From Schlesneria paludicola DSM 18645 (GTDB lineage: Bacteria; Planctomycetota; Planctomycetia; Planctomycetales; Planctomycetaceae), in NCBI GenBank assembly GCA_945876035.1, contig CAMCMU010000037.1, forward strand, positions 1 to 47,623: a stretch of 47,623 bases of DNA, read 5' to 3'. Shown here piece after piece: positions 27,608-38,088 of this stretch. The number at the start of each line of letters is the position of its first letter. Within the stretch, counting starts at the first letter, position 1. A program made the position numbers and the translations under genes. The notes beneath the pieces are model-generated. The model was not told the origin of the DNA and made no database searches. It saw nothing but the letters and a program-made list of their open reading frames with translations.

Positions 27608-27665
27608 GCCGCGAGCAGGCAATGTCAAGCCCGTTGAACGTTTGATTTCCAGGAGAGATCGGATC

Positions 27666-29951
27666 ATGAGCAGTGTCGCTTCACAACGGGATCTGCTTCG
27701 GGCGATGATGGCTGTATTGTTGTTCTGTTCAGCAGCATTCGCTGCCCAAAATTCGGCAGTAATCAAACGAATTGAAGAACCACGAAGGTCATCACCGCTG
27801 CAAGATCGCGGCTATTCCCTGCAAGAAACCGATGATCCAGCCTTTCTGTTCGTGCCCGCAAAACCGTTGACCGCTGCCGAAAAAAATCGGGACGATTCCT
27901 TAGCTTGGTTTATGGCCGGTCGACTGCTGGAGGCTCGAAATGAGCCGCGGATGGCGTTGAATGCTTACCGCAAGGCCATCGCGATTGAACCGCGGGCGAT
28001 CGAAGTATATCGGCACCTCGTTCCCTTAGAATTTCGCCTTGACGAAGTGGAGTCTGCCGTTCAGACCGCAGTCAAGGCCGTGGAGATCGATCCACACGAG
28101 TATGAACTGTTGCAAATGTTGGCGGGTCAGGCGGCGATTCTGGGCAGGTTGCCAGATGCCATCCGGTATCTTGAGCAAGCCGCGAAGTCGCCGAGGGTCG
28201 TCAAGGAATCTCCAGAGAATGTCGTTCTCAATAAGAGTCTCGGGATGCTGTATTCGGTGACGGGTCAGGTTGAAAAGGCGGCCGACTGCTATGAGGTGAT
28301 ATTTGATGCCCTCACTCAGCCGGATAAGTATAAAATTGACTTGCGAGGTAAAGCGAAGTTGCTTGCAGACCCTCAAACGGGCTACGAAAAAATTGGCCAA
28401 GTGTTCCTTGATGCCAAACGAATTCAACGGGCTTCCGAAGCATTCGAGTTGGCGGCGAAGTCCGGAAAAGTCGGCCCAGGAAACCTGAACTACAACAGGT
28501 CACGTGTCCTGCTCCTGTCTGACAAACCGGAGGAAGCATTAGCGGAACTCCAAAAATATTTCGATTCCCAACGGCAATCCAAAGGCCGCGAGGCTTATCA
28601 ACTTTTGGCCGATATTCTCGATAAAATGAACCAGGCAGATGAATTGATCCCCCGTTTAGAAACGCTCGCGGAAAAGGACCCACACTATATCCCTCTACAG
28701 TACTTCTTAGCCGATCGACTCGTCGCTGCCAATGAATTGGAAAAGGCAAAGTCCATTTACGAAACCGCATTGAGGAACGGCGGTGATGCGAGTGGCCTGA
28801 TTGGTTTGGCACAGGTACTACGCAAACTCCATAGGCCGGATGAATTGCTTGATCTCCTCGGTCGTTCTCTGACAAAACTCGGCCCCGACGGACTGGCTCA
28901 ACTGGAAGTCGAACTCAAGGTCTTGGGCCAGGATGCCGACCTCGTGGACTCGTTGATGGTCGCTGGCCGACTGCAGGCGACGTCTACACCCCCCAAAATC
29001 AACTTTGAAAAAAGTTATTTGTTAGGTGGAATTGCCAAGGCCTGTGAACGGACTGACGATGCCATCGAGTTCTATGGTTATGCAATTAAGCTGGGCAAGG
29101 ACCGTGCCGTTGGACTGTATCGGGAATTGGGTGTTGTCCTCGAGCATGCCCGGCGATACTCCGAGGCGGTGGCTCTGTACACAGAGGCTCTCAATGAACC
29201 ACGGTTGTTCGGAATCAAGGACGACTTATTTTCTTATCTTGCTCGAGCACAAGTCCTCGACGGTGATGCGAACGGGGCCATTGAGTCGATCGGTGAGGCA
29301 CTAAAACTCAAGCCGGACAACGTCTCTCATCAGTACGAAGAAGCGTGGATTTATAGCCATTCGAGGCAGTGGGACATTGCCATCGCTCGTTTCGAGAAGT
29401 TGATTTCGGCCAATGTCGAAAACAAGCAGGCCCAGCGTCTGTTTCTCTTCAGTCTGTCGAACATTTACGTTCAAAAAGGAGAATTCCGGAAGGGCGAGGA
29501 GATCTTGGAAAAGGTCTTTGAGTCCGATCCTCAGGACATACAACTCAATAACGACTTGGGATACATGTGGGCTGATCAAGGGAAGAACCTCGATAAAGCC
29601 GAGCAAATGATTCGAAAAGCTGTTGTCAGTGAGCCGGAAAACGGCGCTTATCTGGACAGCCTTGGTTGGGTTCTGTTCAAGCGGGGTAAGTATCAGGAGG
29701 CCCTTGGACCATTAGAACAGGCGGTCAAGAAAAATACGGGTGGCGACGCCACTCTGTGGGATCACCTGGCCGATGTGCAATTCCAGTTGATGCAATTGGA
29801 CAAGGCATTCGAATCATGGCAGAGGGCGTTGAAATCGGCGGAAGCTGACAAATTTTCCGATCCTCAATTGATTGAGCGGCTGAAGGATAAGCTCAAGCAG
29901 CATGCTCCAGATCAGAATCCGCCCAAGCCTGCGCAAGCAGGATCGCCCTAG
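27666..29951 (+). CDS. Exported tetratricopeptide-repeat protein
   Basis: This 761-residue protein is almost entirely TPR helices. A signal peptide (MMAVLLFCSAAFAAQ, cleavage about residue 27) leads into a linker and then many 34-residue TPR units, for example SLAWFMAGRLLEARNEPRMA, FELAAKSGKVGPGNLNY, and near the end NDLGYMWADQGKNLDKAEQM, SLGWVLFKRGKYQEALGPLE, DHLADVQFQLMQLDKAFESW. The ATG at 27666 follows AGGAGA with 9-base spacing; a TTG at 27642 is less likely. The role is protein-protein scaffolding in the periplasm or paryphoplasm; the partners are unknown. Confidence 0.85.
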   Translation: MSSVASQRDLLRAMMAVLLFCSAAFAAQNSAVIKRIEEPRRSSPLQDRGYSLQETDDPAFLFVPAKPLTAAEKNRDDSLAWFMAGRLLEARNEPRMALNAYRKAIAIEPRAIEVYRHLVPLEFRLDEVESAVQTAVKAVEIDPHEYELLQMLAGQAAILGRLPDAIRYLEQAAKSPRVVKESPENVVLNKSLGMLYSVTGQVEKAADCYEVIFDALTQPDKYKIDLRGKAKLLADPQTGYEKIGQVFLDAKRIQRASEAFELAAKSGKVGPGNLNYNRSRVLLLSDKPEEALAELQKYFDSQRQSKGREAYQLLADILDKMNQADELIPRLETLAEKDPHYIPLQYFLADRLVAANELEKAKSIYETALRNGGDASGLIGLAQVLRKLHRPDELLDLLGRSLTKLGPDGLAQLEVELKVLGQDADLVDSLMVAGRLQATSTPPKINFEKSYLLGGIAKACERTDDAIEFYGYAIKLGKDRAVGLYRELGVVLEHARRYSEAVALYTEALNEPRLFGIKDDLFSYLARAQVLDGDANGAIESIGEALKLKPDNVSHQYEEAWIYSHSRQWDIAIARFEKLISANVENKQAQRLFLFSLSNIYVQKGEFRKGEEILEKVFESDPQDIQLNNDLGYMWADQGKNLDKAEQMIRKAVVSEPENGAYLDSLGWVLFKRGKYQEALGPLEQAVKKNTGGDATLWDHLADVQFQLMQLDKAFESWQRALKSAEADKFSDPQLIERLKDKLKQHAPDQNPPKPAQAGSP

Positions 29952-30128
29952 GTGGGAGCGAGACGATGCGTCATCGATTGTGGCGTCTCAAATGTGATCC
30001 TCGCGACAATTTTCGGTTGATCGGGTGGGAAACAGTTGTCGATCTTCCGGAGGTGCTTCGTGGAAACTACTGCTGTGGGATAAATTAGAACTTCGTATTT
30101 GCTTTCGAATAAGGGTTTGATTTTCGTC

Positions 30129-30884
30129 ATGGCTGGACATTCGCACTGGGCCAACATCGCCTTTAAAAAAGGGTTGGTCGACAAGAAACGTGGCAAACTT
30201 TTTGGTAAGCTCGCGCGCTATATCATCGTCGCTGCACGATGCGGGGGTGGTGATCCGGCTGCGAATCTTGCCTTGAGATATGCGATTGAACGGGCAAAAA
30301 AGGCTTCTATGCCCGGCGATACCATTGATCGGGCGGTAAAAAAAGGAACGGGTGAACTCGAAACGGAGACCTACGATGAAGTTCTCTACGAAGGCTATGG
30401 CACGAATGGTGTCGCTGTTCTGTGCGAAATTTTGACGGAAAATCGTAATCGAACCGCCGGTGAAGTCAGGAAAATATTTGAAGTCAACGGTGGGCGTTTG
30501 GGAATTACCGGCTGCGTGGCTTGGATGTTTGAACGCAAGGGAGTCTTTGTCATCTCACCGACACACATTGCGGAAGATCGTCTGTTCGAACTTGCACTGG
30601 AAGCTGGGGCTGCGGATGTGATGCAGGTCGGCGAGAACTTTGAGGTGATCTGTGACGTTGACGCCTTCCAATCGGTGATCGCCGCATTGGAAACAGCGAA
30701 TGTCCCCACCGAGTCCTCGGAACTCTGTCGTGTTGCAGCAAATGCAATCTGTCTGGATGTCGCTGCGGCAAAATCCGTCTTGAAATTGATGGAGTCATTG
30801 GAAGATCACGACGATATTCAAAAAGTCTATTCAAACGTCAGTATTTCTGACGAGGTCATGTCTCAAATCGTTGCAGAGAATTGA
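30129..30884 (+). CDS. YebC/PmpR-family protein (TACO1-type)
   Basis: This 251-residue member of the YebC family starts MAGHSHWANIAFKKGLVDKK, with later IERAKKASMPGDTIDRAVKK, YEGYGTNGVAVLCEILTENR and NRTAGEVRKIFEVNGGRLG. These are all family marks. Members act as transcription regulators or, as shown more recently for some, as factors that relieve ribosome stalling on proline tracts. The ATG at 30129 matches the family start; the upstream ATG at 30099 is not needed. It is in the same frame as ruvB 157 bases downstream. Confidence 0.92.
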   Translation: MAGHSHWANIAFKKGLVDKKRGKLFGKLARYIIVAARCGGGDPAANLALRYAIERAKKASMPGDTIDRAVKKGTGELETETYDEVLYEGYGTNGVAVLCEILTENRNRTAGEVRKIFEVNGGRLGITGCVAWMFERKGVFVISPTHIAEDRLFELALEAGAADVMQVGENFEVICDVDAFQSVIAALETANVPTESSELCRVAANAICLDVAAAKSVLKLMESLEDHDDIQKVYSNVSISDEVMSQIVAEN

Positions 30885-31040
30885 GTCTGTCAATTTTGGA
30901 GAACGATTGAGTACCCGCCGATCGAAACGGAAAGAATTGCCGTTGAATGGCTCCTCGCCAAAGTCGTGTGCGATTTGCTTCAGCGGAATCCGGATGAGAC
31001 GACGGGCGGTGTTGGTGTCGGTAGCAAGCATGGCAACACA

Positions 31041-32132
31041 ATGGCACGTCAGAAAGTCATCGAGGGCGAAGGATCATCCGGCGGCAACAAGCCACCTCCG
31101 GCGGGTCGCTTGTCCCCTCATTTTAATCCCGATGACGAACGATTTGACGACGAGCTGAGGCCTCAGAAATTGAGTGAGGTCGTTGGTCAACGGAAGGTTG
31201 TTGACAGGCTGAAGATTGTTCTGGATGCCACGCTCAAACGCAAGGAGCCCTTGTCGCATATTCTATTTGACGGTCCTCCGGGCCTCGGAAAAACGACATT
31301 GGCGATGACTCTCGCCAAGGAAATGGGAACGGAGTGTCAGATCACATCGGGTCCGGCACTGATGGCGCCCAAAGACCTGCTGTCTTATCTGACAAATGCG
31401 AGCTACGGCTCAGTCCTGTTTATTGACGAGATTCACCGGCTTCCCCCTGCCGTCGAAGAGTTCATTTATCCGGTGATGGAGGACTTTCGTGTCGATATCG
31501 TTTTGGGTGAAGGGATGAATGCTCGTACAATCAATATGAAACTCAAGCCGTTTACAGTCATTGGGGCGACGACACGAAGTGGGATGTTGACCGCACCACT
31601 GAGAGATCGGTTTGTTCATCGCGAACACCTCGACTTTTACGACGTGATGGAACTGACGGAAATCGTTCAACGGAACGCAAAGAAATTGCGAACGGAAATC
31701 AATGAGGATGCGGCCGTGTTAATTGCTGACCGCAGCCGCGGGACACCGCGTAAGGCTAATAATCTCTTGCGCTGGACACGTGACTTTGCAACAGTCCGAG
31801 AACCGAGCGGAAACATCACCAAGCCGATCAGTGAACGAGCGTTGGCGATGCTGGAGGTCGATGCCGTCGGCTTGGAATCTCAGGACCGGCGTTACCTTTC
31901 AACTTTAGTGTCGGTGTTCAGTGGTGGACCTGCCGGGCTTTCAGCCATCGGTCACACCATGAATGTTCCCCCGGACACGCTTGAAGATGAAGTCGAACCG
32001 TTTTTGCTGCGTCTCGGATTCATTCAGCGCACGCCGCGAGGTCGCACGATCACAATTGCAGGTCTTCATCATCTCGGACTCCAGGCACCCGATCAACGAA
32101 CGGACTCAACAGCGCAGGGGGAGTTGTTTTAA
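31041..32132 (+). CDS. ruvB: Holliday-junction branch-migration ATPase RuvB
   Basis: This 363-residue AAA+ motor, with RuvA and RuvC, moves and resolves recombination junctions. The usual N-terminal [14 protein letters not shown] is followed by Walker [11 protein letters not shown], Walker [21 protein letters not shown], sensor 1 [14 protein letters not shown], arginine-finger LRDRF, sensor 2 [16 protein letters not shown], and a C-terminal winged helix ([20 protein letters not shown]). The chosen ATG (MARQKV) matches planctomycete RuvB starts. The open frame continues upstream in a protein-like way to the yebC stop; see the findings. ruvA and ruvC are not in the window. Confidence 0.95.
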   Translation: MARQKVIEGEGSSGGNKPPPAGRLSPHFNPDDERFDDELRPQKLSEVVGQRKVVDRLKIVLDATLKRKEPLSHILFDGPPGLGKTTLAMTLAKEMGTECQITSGPALMAPKDLLSYLTNASYGSVLFIDEIHRLPPAVEEFIYPVMEDFRVDIVLGEGMNARTINMKLKPFTVIGATTRSGMLTAPLRDRFVHREHLDFYDVMELTEIVQRNAKKLRTEINEDAAVLIADRSRGTPRKANNLLRWTRDFATVREPSGNITKPISERALAMLEVDAVGLESQDRRYLSTLVSVFSGGPAGLSAIGHTMNVPPDTLEDEVEPFLLRLGFIQRTPRGRTITIAGLHHLGLQAPDQRTDSTAQGELF

Positions 32133-32438
32133 GCGTCGAGCGTTTTCTGGGAGTTTGCTTCGTCCTTTGGCAATTCTTGCAATGCTTTCCCCCAGCGGGA
32201 TTCAAAGTTCGGCGGTTCCGTTGAATTTGGTTCGGCCGGTGTTCGCTTGGTATCGACGATGCTTACCTGGGCCGCAGTCCGTAGTCAGATGCGATCTTCG
32301 TCAGACAGGGGCTTCACGCAGTGGACGATGATGCCGCGGAAACGATCGAGTCTGCCACCCCGCGTTACGGATCACCAGATCGGCTGCCAGTAGGCCGCCA
32401 CATTTTTGTCGCAGATCGCCGGAGAGAACGCGTGTCAT
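32129..32438 (-). pseudogene. Decayed minus-strand gene converging on ruvB
   Basis: The fragment starts MTRVLSGDLRQKCGGLLAAD at an ATG (32436-32438) and continues LVIRNAGWQTRS. It then resumes in another frame as FRGIIVHCVKPLSDEDRI, is broken by a stop, and ends in QVSIVDTKRTPAEPNSTEPP and WGKALQELPKDEANSQKTLD before a stop overlapping the ruvB end. The pieces have natural composition but need at least one frameshift and one stop correction. I do not recognise the family. Confidence 0.35.
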
Positions 32439-32545
32439 ACAACGAGGGGCTTGCCCGGCGAAAACATGGTCCAGCGTTATTCGGCTAGAGCCTACAACGG
32501 AGGCCGTAAGCCGAAGCCGTTTTGTTTTGCGGCACGGATTCCCCG

Positions 32546-32695
32546 CTAGGCGAGCCCGCAGTAACCCTTCACACTAGTGTCTCTGATCCGTGTGAATGTC
32601 AGTCCCGCGCCGACCAAGGCTGCCAGTCCGATCCGAGCAAAATTGGCGAAGGCGCCCAGAGCCGATCCAATGGCAATCAGCATTCCGGCCGCCAT
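32546..32695 (-). pseudogene. C-terminal fragment of a DUF2892 membrane protein (rhodanese-associated type)
   Basis: The frame reads MAAGMLIAIGSALGAFANFA and then RIGLAALVGAGLTFTRIRDT before a stop. Two hydrophobic helices with the GLAALVGAGLTF(T/A)GI(R/T)DT pattern are typical of DUF2892 proteins, which occur alone or fused to rhodanese domains. A stop codon sits three codons upstream of the first Met, and the final cysteine motif DTCGM is altered. It lies on the same strand downstream of arsA and may be a remnant of that cluster. Confidence 0.5.
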
Positions 32696-33038
32696 CCAAA
32701 CGCGTCACCCCAAAGGGAGGGTCTTTGGACCACGAACGCCCGCCCCTTTCGGTATTGACGACGTTCAAAAAGTCCTCCGTCTCGCAGATCAGTTGACTGT
32801 GGCTTCCTGACCGACCGACGCCATGTAACGCGTTGGACGAGCCGACATCACGGCCGTTGGATTGTGTTGATCTGACGGGACGATCTGAGCGATTTCGAGG
32901 CGGATATCCCGAAATTTGCGGGCGTGCGGACGTCGAGTTTGTCGATCTTTCGGACTTCCTTACGGACGTATGGCCAGCTCTTGTGGCTTGATGACGACAA
33001 TGACCGGAGTTTTTTCCAGTGGTCCGCGGGATACGGAG
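32696..33038. other. Intergenic stretch downstream of arsA
   Basis: I see no supportable gene, repeat or terminator here. Confidence 0.4.
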
Positions 33039-34811
33039 TCAGTGAAGACTTGTCGAAGCACGAACGAGCTGCCTTAGGGCCTGATGTCCGACGGGCGGTT
33101 TGATTTGCCAGGGAATGATCGCTGAGCGTTGAGCGTGCTTGGTGATCACCTCCCGGAGGAACGTTACTTCGTGACTCTGCCGCCCGCAAAGCACGGGGTC
33201 GGTGACGTTCAGCGGCAACAGACTCTGGTTGATCACCCAGGCATACGGTTCGATTTCAGCGCGGCGCAGATCGTGTTGCAACTGAGCCGCTTCGTGTATG
33301 GGAGTCGCTTCGGGAAGGGTGACAATCAGCACACGCGAAAAGTGGGGATCACGCAAGCGAGGCAGAAGTTGTGCGACGGATTCTGGCAGATCGCTCGTCT
33401 GGCGCAACACTTCGCGGTGATAGGCCAACGTGGCATCAAGTAGTAAAATGCTATGTCCAGTGGGTGCGGTGTCCAGAACAACGAACCCATTGGTGCCTTC
33501 CCCCACTGTTTCTGCGAATGCTCGAAAGACGGCGATCTCTGTCGTGCAGGGCGATCGTAAATCTTCGGCCAGCAATTCCTGCCCCTCAAGATCAAGTCCG
33601 ACGCCGGCGGACCGCATCACGTCCTCCGAGTACTTCTTCGCTTCGACAGCGGGATCGATTCGACGGACAGAAAGGTTCGGCAACGCGTCGCCGGCGATCG
33701 TAGCGGCGAGGTGCGCGGCGGGATCGGTTGTGGAAAGAAGGACGTGAAAGCCGCATTCAGCGAGACCCACTGCCACGGCAGCCGCGACGGTCGTCTTGCC
33801 GACCCCGCCTTTGCCCATCGCGAGAATTACACCGTGACCAGGAGCGGCTAGGCCATCGATCAACGCCTCGAGCGTCGATGGCATCGTGAAGTCCAACGTT
33901 GGTGGAACGCTCGTGCCAGCGACCGTTGAGGTATGGGTTCCGAAGGCACGCAGTGCGGTAATGCCCAGCACACCGTCGGTGGTGAGTGGAAACATGCTAC
34001 GTGGAAGATCTCGTAACGCTTCAGGCATCGCTGACACAGCCGCTTCGCCTCGCTGCTGCATTGCGACGGCAAGGCGATCCGACCGGTCACCGGCCTGGAA
34101 CACGCCATTCACAACGAGCCGTTGATTCTGTACTCCGAGAGCCGCAAGCTCGCTGCTGGTGCGCGCCGCTTCTCGTAACGCCGTCATCTCCGGGCGAGTG
34201 ACCAGTACGAGCGTTGTGATCGAAGCATCACTCAACGCTGAAACAGTGTCCTGATAGAGCTTCTGCTGCGTCTGCAAGCCCGCCAATGGTCCGAGGCACG
34301 ATGTGCCTGTGGTGTTTTTCTCGATGAACCCAGACCACGCCGACGGAAGTGTCAACAGTCGCAGCGTATGCCCTGTCGGCGCGGTGTCGAAGATCACATG
34401 GTCGAATGCCAAAGTCGCACTTGCATCACCAAGGAGCCGTGCGAACTCGTCGAACGCAGCGATCTCCAGCGTACAAGAACCGGAGAATTGTTCCTCCATA
34501 CTCGCAATCGCCGTAGCCGGTAGCTGTGATCGGTACGGACCGACCATCCGTTCTCGGTATTCGGCAGCCATTTTCTGCGGGTCGAGATTCATCGCCGAGA
34601 GTCCCGGCATGGAGGGAACCGGAGTGGGATGATGTTCCGGCATCGAGCCTAGGACATCATCCAAATTCGAGGCAGGGTCTGTGGAAACGAGCAGAACTTT
34701 CTTTCCGGCATCGACCAGAAAAATCGCAGCCACGCTCGCCAAGGTGGTTTTGCCTACGCCCCCTTTGCCGGTGAAGAACAGGTTGCGAGTGGGGGAGTCG
34801 AGGAATTTCAT
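33039..34811 (-). CDS. arsA: Arsenite-stimulated ATPase ArsA
   Basis: This 590-residue two-domain ATPase drives arsenite or antimonite extrusion through ArsB or Acr3. Two P-loops GKGGVGKTT are present (about residue 15 and about 330), together with two signature loops, DTAPTGHTLRLL and DTAPTGHSILLL. The three metalloid-binding cysteines are all kept, in SGSCTLEIAAF, GTSCLGPLAG and SPCTTEIAVF. The duplication of halves and the length match ArsA rather than the single-domain Get3. It lies 46 bases downstream of arsD on the same strand. No ArsB, Acr3, ArsR or ArsC gene is visible nearby. Confidence 0.95.
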   Translation of the reverse strand: MKFLDSPTRNLFFTGKGGVGKTTLASVAAIFLVDAGKKVLLVSTDPASNLDDVLGSMPEHHPTPVPSMPGLSAMNLDPQKMAAEYRERMVGPYRSQLPATAIASMEEQFSGSCTLEIAAFDEFARLLGDASATLAFDHVIFDTAPTGHTLRLLTLPSAWSGFIEKNTTGTSCLGPLAGLQTQQKLYQDTVSALSDASITTLVLVTRPEMTALREAARTSSELAALGVQNQRLVVNGVFQAGDRSDRLAVAMQQRGEAAVSAMPEALRDLPRSMFPLTTDGVLGITALRAFGTHTSTVAGTSVPPTLDFTMPSTLEALIDGLAAPGHGVILAMGKGGVGKTTVAAAVAVGLAECGFHVLLSTTDPAAHLAATIAGDALPNLSVRRIDPAVEAKKYSEDVMRSAGVGLDLEGQELLAEDLRSPCTTEIAVFRAFAETVGEGTNGFVVLDTAPTGHSILLLDATLAYHREVLRQTSDLPESVAQLLPRLRDPHFSRVLIVTLPEATPIHEAAQLQHDLRRAEIEPYAWVINQSLLPLNVTDPVLCGRQSHEVTFLREVITKHAQRSAIIPWQIKPPVGHQALRQLVRASTSLH

Positions 34812-34857
34812 GGAAATGTCTTAGACGTTTGTGAAGAATGGCATGGCGTGTTGTTGC

Positions 34858-35232
34858 TCAACCGCAGTCGCCGAACGAACGGCAACACGCACCCCCTTCG
34901 CTGACGACCGGCAGTAGCGGGGGGGCGGTTCCTAGTCCGATCCACGTCATCAGTACGTCACGCGACGGATATTCACGCTGACTCATGATCTGACCATTGA
35001 CCGCGATCAGCGGCAGGCAGTCTGTCCCGTGTGTCGCTAAGAGTTGTTTAACGGCTGAGTTCTGTACGAACGCGGCTGGCTGCTGTGCGAGATTGGATCG
35101 CTCGACCTGATGTCCCTGTGCTTTCAGCCAAGCAAGGTCGGCCGCAAATCGCGGCAACACCGGATCGACCTGCGGTCCGCAGACACCTGTCGAACAGCAC
35201 ATCGGCTTGTCGTAAACCTGAATCGTCTTCAT
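34858..35232 (-). CDS. arsD: Arsenic metallochaperone ArsD
   Basis: This 124-residue protein carries arsenite to ArsA and can act as a weak repressor. The key cysteines C12, C13 and C18 are in KPMCCSTGVCG, and a second set near the C-terminus is in GGACCRSFGDCG. The thioredoxin-like body (LPRFAADLAWLKAQGHQVER, LPLIAVNGQIMS) is complete. A ribosome site AAGGA lies about 9 bases before the ATG. It is the first gene of the minus-strand arsD-arsA unit. Confidence 0.93.
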   Translation of the reverse strand: MKTIQVYDKPMCCSTGVCGPQVDPVLPRFAADLAWLKAQGHQVERSNLAQQPAAFVQNSAVKQLLATHGTDCLPLIAVNGQIMSQREYPSRDVLMTWIGLGTAPPLLPVVSEGGACCRSFGDCG

Positions 35233-36720
35233 CGTCTTTATCCTTATATGATTAGAGGCAGTGTGACATTCGTGAAAGGCTGGTGTTCAGGAATACCGTC
35301 GCGAGCGTCTTGATCGGACATCAAATGCTGTGAGGATCAGGAACATTGAAGGCCATCCAACGCCACTCGGAGTTGCTGCACGAATCCGATCAGCAGTTTG
35401 ATCATACCACCATCGCGTTGTCGGCACCGCATCGGTCATTTCGCGTTCGGAATGTCCCTTCATCGTCTCATGGGACAATGGAAGATTGTGATTGAAAAGA
35501 TGATTTTCTGTCAGCAATCGACAATGATTCAACGTCGATTAGGGGTCGCCTTTTTAGGAGTGTCCGCATCCTCTTCATCCGTATCCTCTGTCCGCTCGAT
35601 ATTTGATATGGGTCAGTCATGTCGACACTATTCAGACAAGCGGTTCCGGAAGGAGTCCAGCGACGGGCGTTGTCACAGTAAGTGTGTCAGGAACGGCGAA
35701 TTGTAGTCCCCCCCTGTTCGGAGGACTGGCGTGACTCGGGAACTTTGTCATTCATGGCTAACGCAACTCGGATCCTGTGTGGCCGGATAGGATCATGAGA
35801 ACCGATCTGAAAACAGCGATCCTCGGACGCGCTAAGACACACGTGGTCCGGATGTCGATCGCAGACGAATGAGACCCTCCAGAAGCGAATCTGATTCAGT
35901 GACGGGACATCACGGAATCAGATGATCGACGTTCTGAAGGATTTGAAAACCATTTCTATGTCACGATCGTTACCAGTTTTTGACGTGGATCGCTTCAGGA
36001 TTGTTGTCGAATCTGAAGACAATCGATTTTGACGGGCCCAGCTGATTGGCGATGATGATGTTGATCGATCGCAAGATCCAACCTCCAAGAAATGCTCGAT
36101 TCCGGCAAGACGATTCCCAACGAGACAAGAAGTCGCTCTTGTGGCTCGCATCCGAGTCGCAGAGGGTTTCAAAACGGAGTCCTTGGCAATCCCTCGGGGT
36201 TCACGCTGACGGTCGAATACGCCGACTCGGGTCACTTGGCTGAGGCTTCGGCGCTTGAAGCGGAATCGCACAACGATGAAGCAACCCATCCAGTCTAGGC
36301 CTGATACCGGTAGCTTCGTCTATCGAGCCACCCGATTTGCCGAGTCAGTGACACTAAGCCCGCAGTCCGACTCTTGGAAACGCAGATTTCGGCTGGTCAT
36401 GTTTCGCCGCCGTCGATCCGAATATATCAGCACAGTCTCTAGTGTCGCCTTCCCTGTTGGTCGATGAGATCCCTTTGACGGCAGAACACCTTTGGGTGTT
36501 GCTTTATGGCGGATGATCCCCTGATGCCTGCAACGCAAGCTGGAACATAGAGAAACCGATGAAAACAACGGCCCCTGAAATCACCCAAGTATTCTGTTTG
36601 CCCGGTGTTGACTGGCGGCAATTGACCATGCTTATGCGAAACCATATGATTTCACGTGTGAGGATATGAGGATAACGCATTCTGGATGTCCTCTGATTTC
36701 ATTCCGCTGGAATTCCCGCC
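35233..36720. other. Long intergenic region upstream of arsD and of the DUF1501 gene
   Basis: There is no intact gene in almost 1.5 kb. An arsR-like repressor gene, expected before arsD, is not visible. A decayed minus-strand piece lies at 35970-36095, and a perfect 7-base stem AACACCT/AGGTGTT-like hairpin (AACACC, TTT, GGGTGTT type) lies near 36485-36500. Confidence 0.4.
35970..36095 (-). pseudogene. Decayed coding fragment, function unknown
   Basis: The frame ends NIIIANQLGPSKSIVFRFDN and NPEAIHVKNW before a stop, a natural-looking C-terminus. Upstream, the likely continuation (VGNRLAGIEHFLE) is in another frame, so a frameshift is present. The family is not recognised. Confidence 0.25.
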
Positions 36721-38088
36721 ATGCTCACACTTCTTGGTCGACAGCACGTTGTCGGTTGCGATGGTTTATCGCGACGCAGTTTTCTGCGTGTCGGTGCGTT
36801 GGGGGCCGGTTCTTGGGCATTGTCGCTGGCGGACCTCTATCGCATCGAAGCCAACGAAAAAAGGAGCGTCTCAGAAAATCCGTCGCAGGGTAGACAGAAG
36901 TCGGTGATTAACATCTTTCTCGGCGGCGGCCCGCCGCACCAAGACATGTGGGAGATCAAGACCGAGGCTCCAAGAGAGATCCGTGGTGAGTTCAATCCGA
37001 TTGATACGAACATACCGGGTATCCAAATTGGGGAGGTATTTCCACGAGTTGCAGCGATGATGGACAAGATCGCTTTGATTCGGTCGGTAGTCGGTGCAAC
37101 CGATCGACACGATGGATTTCAATGCATGACCGGTTGGCTGCCCCCCGATCTGCAATCCATGGGCGGTCGACCGAGTCTCGGATCGGTTGTGGCAAAATTG
37201 CAGGGCCCGACTGATCCGGCGGTTCCACCCTTCGTTGGGCTGGCGGATAAGACAAAAGAGATTCGGTGGTCAGACTCTGGAAAGCCAGGTTTCTTGGGGA
37301 CTCCGTTTTCGCCGTTCAAGCCCGATGGTCAGGGGATGTCGAATATGAAACTGACCGATCTTTCGCTCGACAGGCTTCGTGATCGCCGGGAACTTTTGGT
37401 TTCAATGGACAACCTGCGACGCGAAGTCGATTCTTCCGGCATGATGCGTGGAATGGACGAATTTGGTCGCCGAGCACTCGACGTGCTCACTTCCAGCAAG
37501 TTACTCGACGCCTTAGATTTGTCGAAAGAGGACCCGAAAATCCTCGAACGCTATGGGAACGGCAAGCCGTATCATTATCAGTACGACGGTGCACCGACCG
37601 TGAATGAGCATCTGCTTATCGCGCGACGGTTGGTCGAGGTCGGTGTTCGTGTGGTCACGCTGAGTTTCGGTCGTTGGGACAGTCACATCAAGAATTTTGA
37701 TCTGGTTCGTGACCACGGTGGAAAACTCGACCAGTCTCTGAGCGCTCTGATTGAAGATCTGAGCGTTCGTGGAATGTTGGACGATGTGACGGTGATCGTG
37801 TGGGGCGAATTCGGTCGTACGCCGCGGGTCAACAACAACGCTGGCCGGGATCACTGGCCCGCTGTCAGTTGTGCGTTGCTGGCGGGAGGTGGAATGGCTT
37901 TAGGGCAAGTGATTGGCGCCACAAATCGCCTCGGTGAATATGCTCAGACCCGTCCGGTCCACTTTCAAGAGATCTTCGCGACATTGTACCGCAATCTCGG
38001 CATAAACCCTGAAACAACGACACTCGTCGATCCCTCTGGCCGACCACAGTACTTGACGCAAATGGCACCGATTCGGGAACTTCTGTAG
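36721..38088 (+). CDS. DUF1501 protein with twin-arginine signal
   Basis: This 455-residue member of the large planctomycete DUF1501 family belongs to the alkaline-phosphatase/sulfatase superfamily. It starts [20 protein letters not shown], the typical opening, with the Tat motif SRRSFLR and a short hydrophobic h-region ([12 protein letters not shown]). It then has [35 protein letters not shown], and [19 protein letters not shown], which carry the histidines and aspartates expected to bind metals. Members are usually beside a DUF1549/DUF1553 cytochrome-type gene; none is seen here. It is exported by Tat and its role is unknown. Confidence 0.92.
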   Translation: MLTLLGRQHVVGCDGLSRRSFLRVGALGAGSWALSLADLYRIEANEKRSVSENPSQGRQKSVINIFLGGGPPHQDMWEIKTEAPREIRGEFNPIDTNIPGIQIGEVFPRVAAMMDKIALIRSVVGATDRHDGFQCMTGWLPPDLQSMGGRPSLGSVVAKLQGPTDPAVPPFVGLADKTKEIRWSDSGKPGFLGTPFSPFKPDGQGMSNMKLTDLSLDRLRDRRELLVSMDNLRREVDSSGMMRGMDEFGRRALDVLTSSKLLDALDLSKEDPKILERYGNGKPYHYQYDGAPTVNEHLLIARRLVEVGVRVVTLSFGRWDSHIKNFDLVRDHGGKLDQSLSALIEDLSVRGMLDDVTVIVWGEFGRTPRVNNNAGRDHWPAVSCALLAGGGMALGQVIGATNRLGEYAQTRPVHFQEIFATLYRNLGINPETTTLVDPSGRPQYLTQMAPIRELL

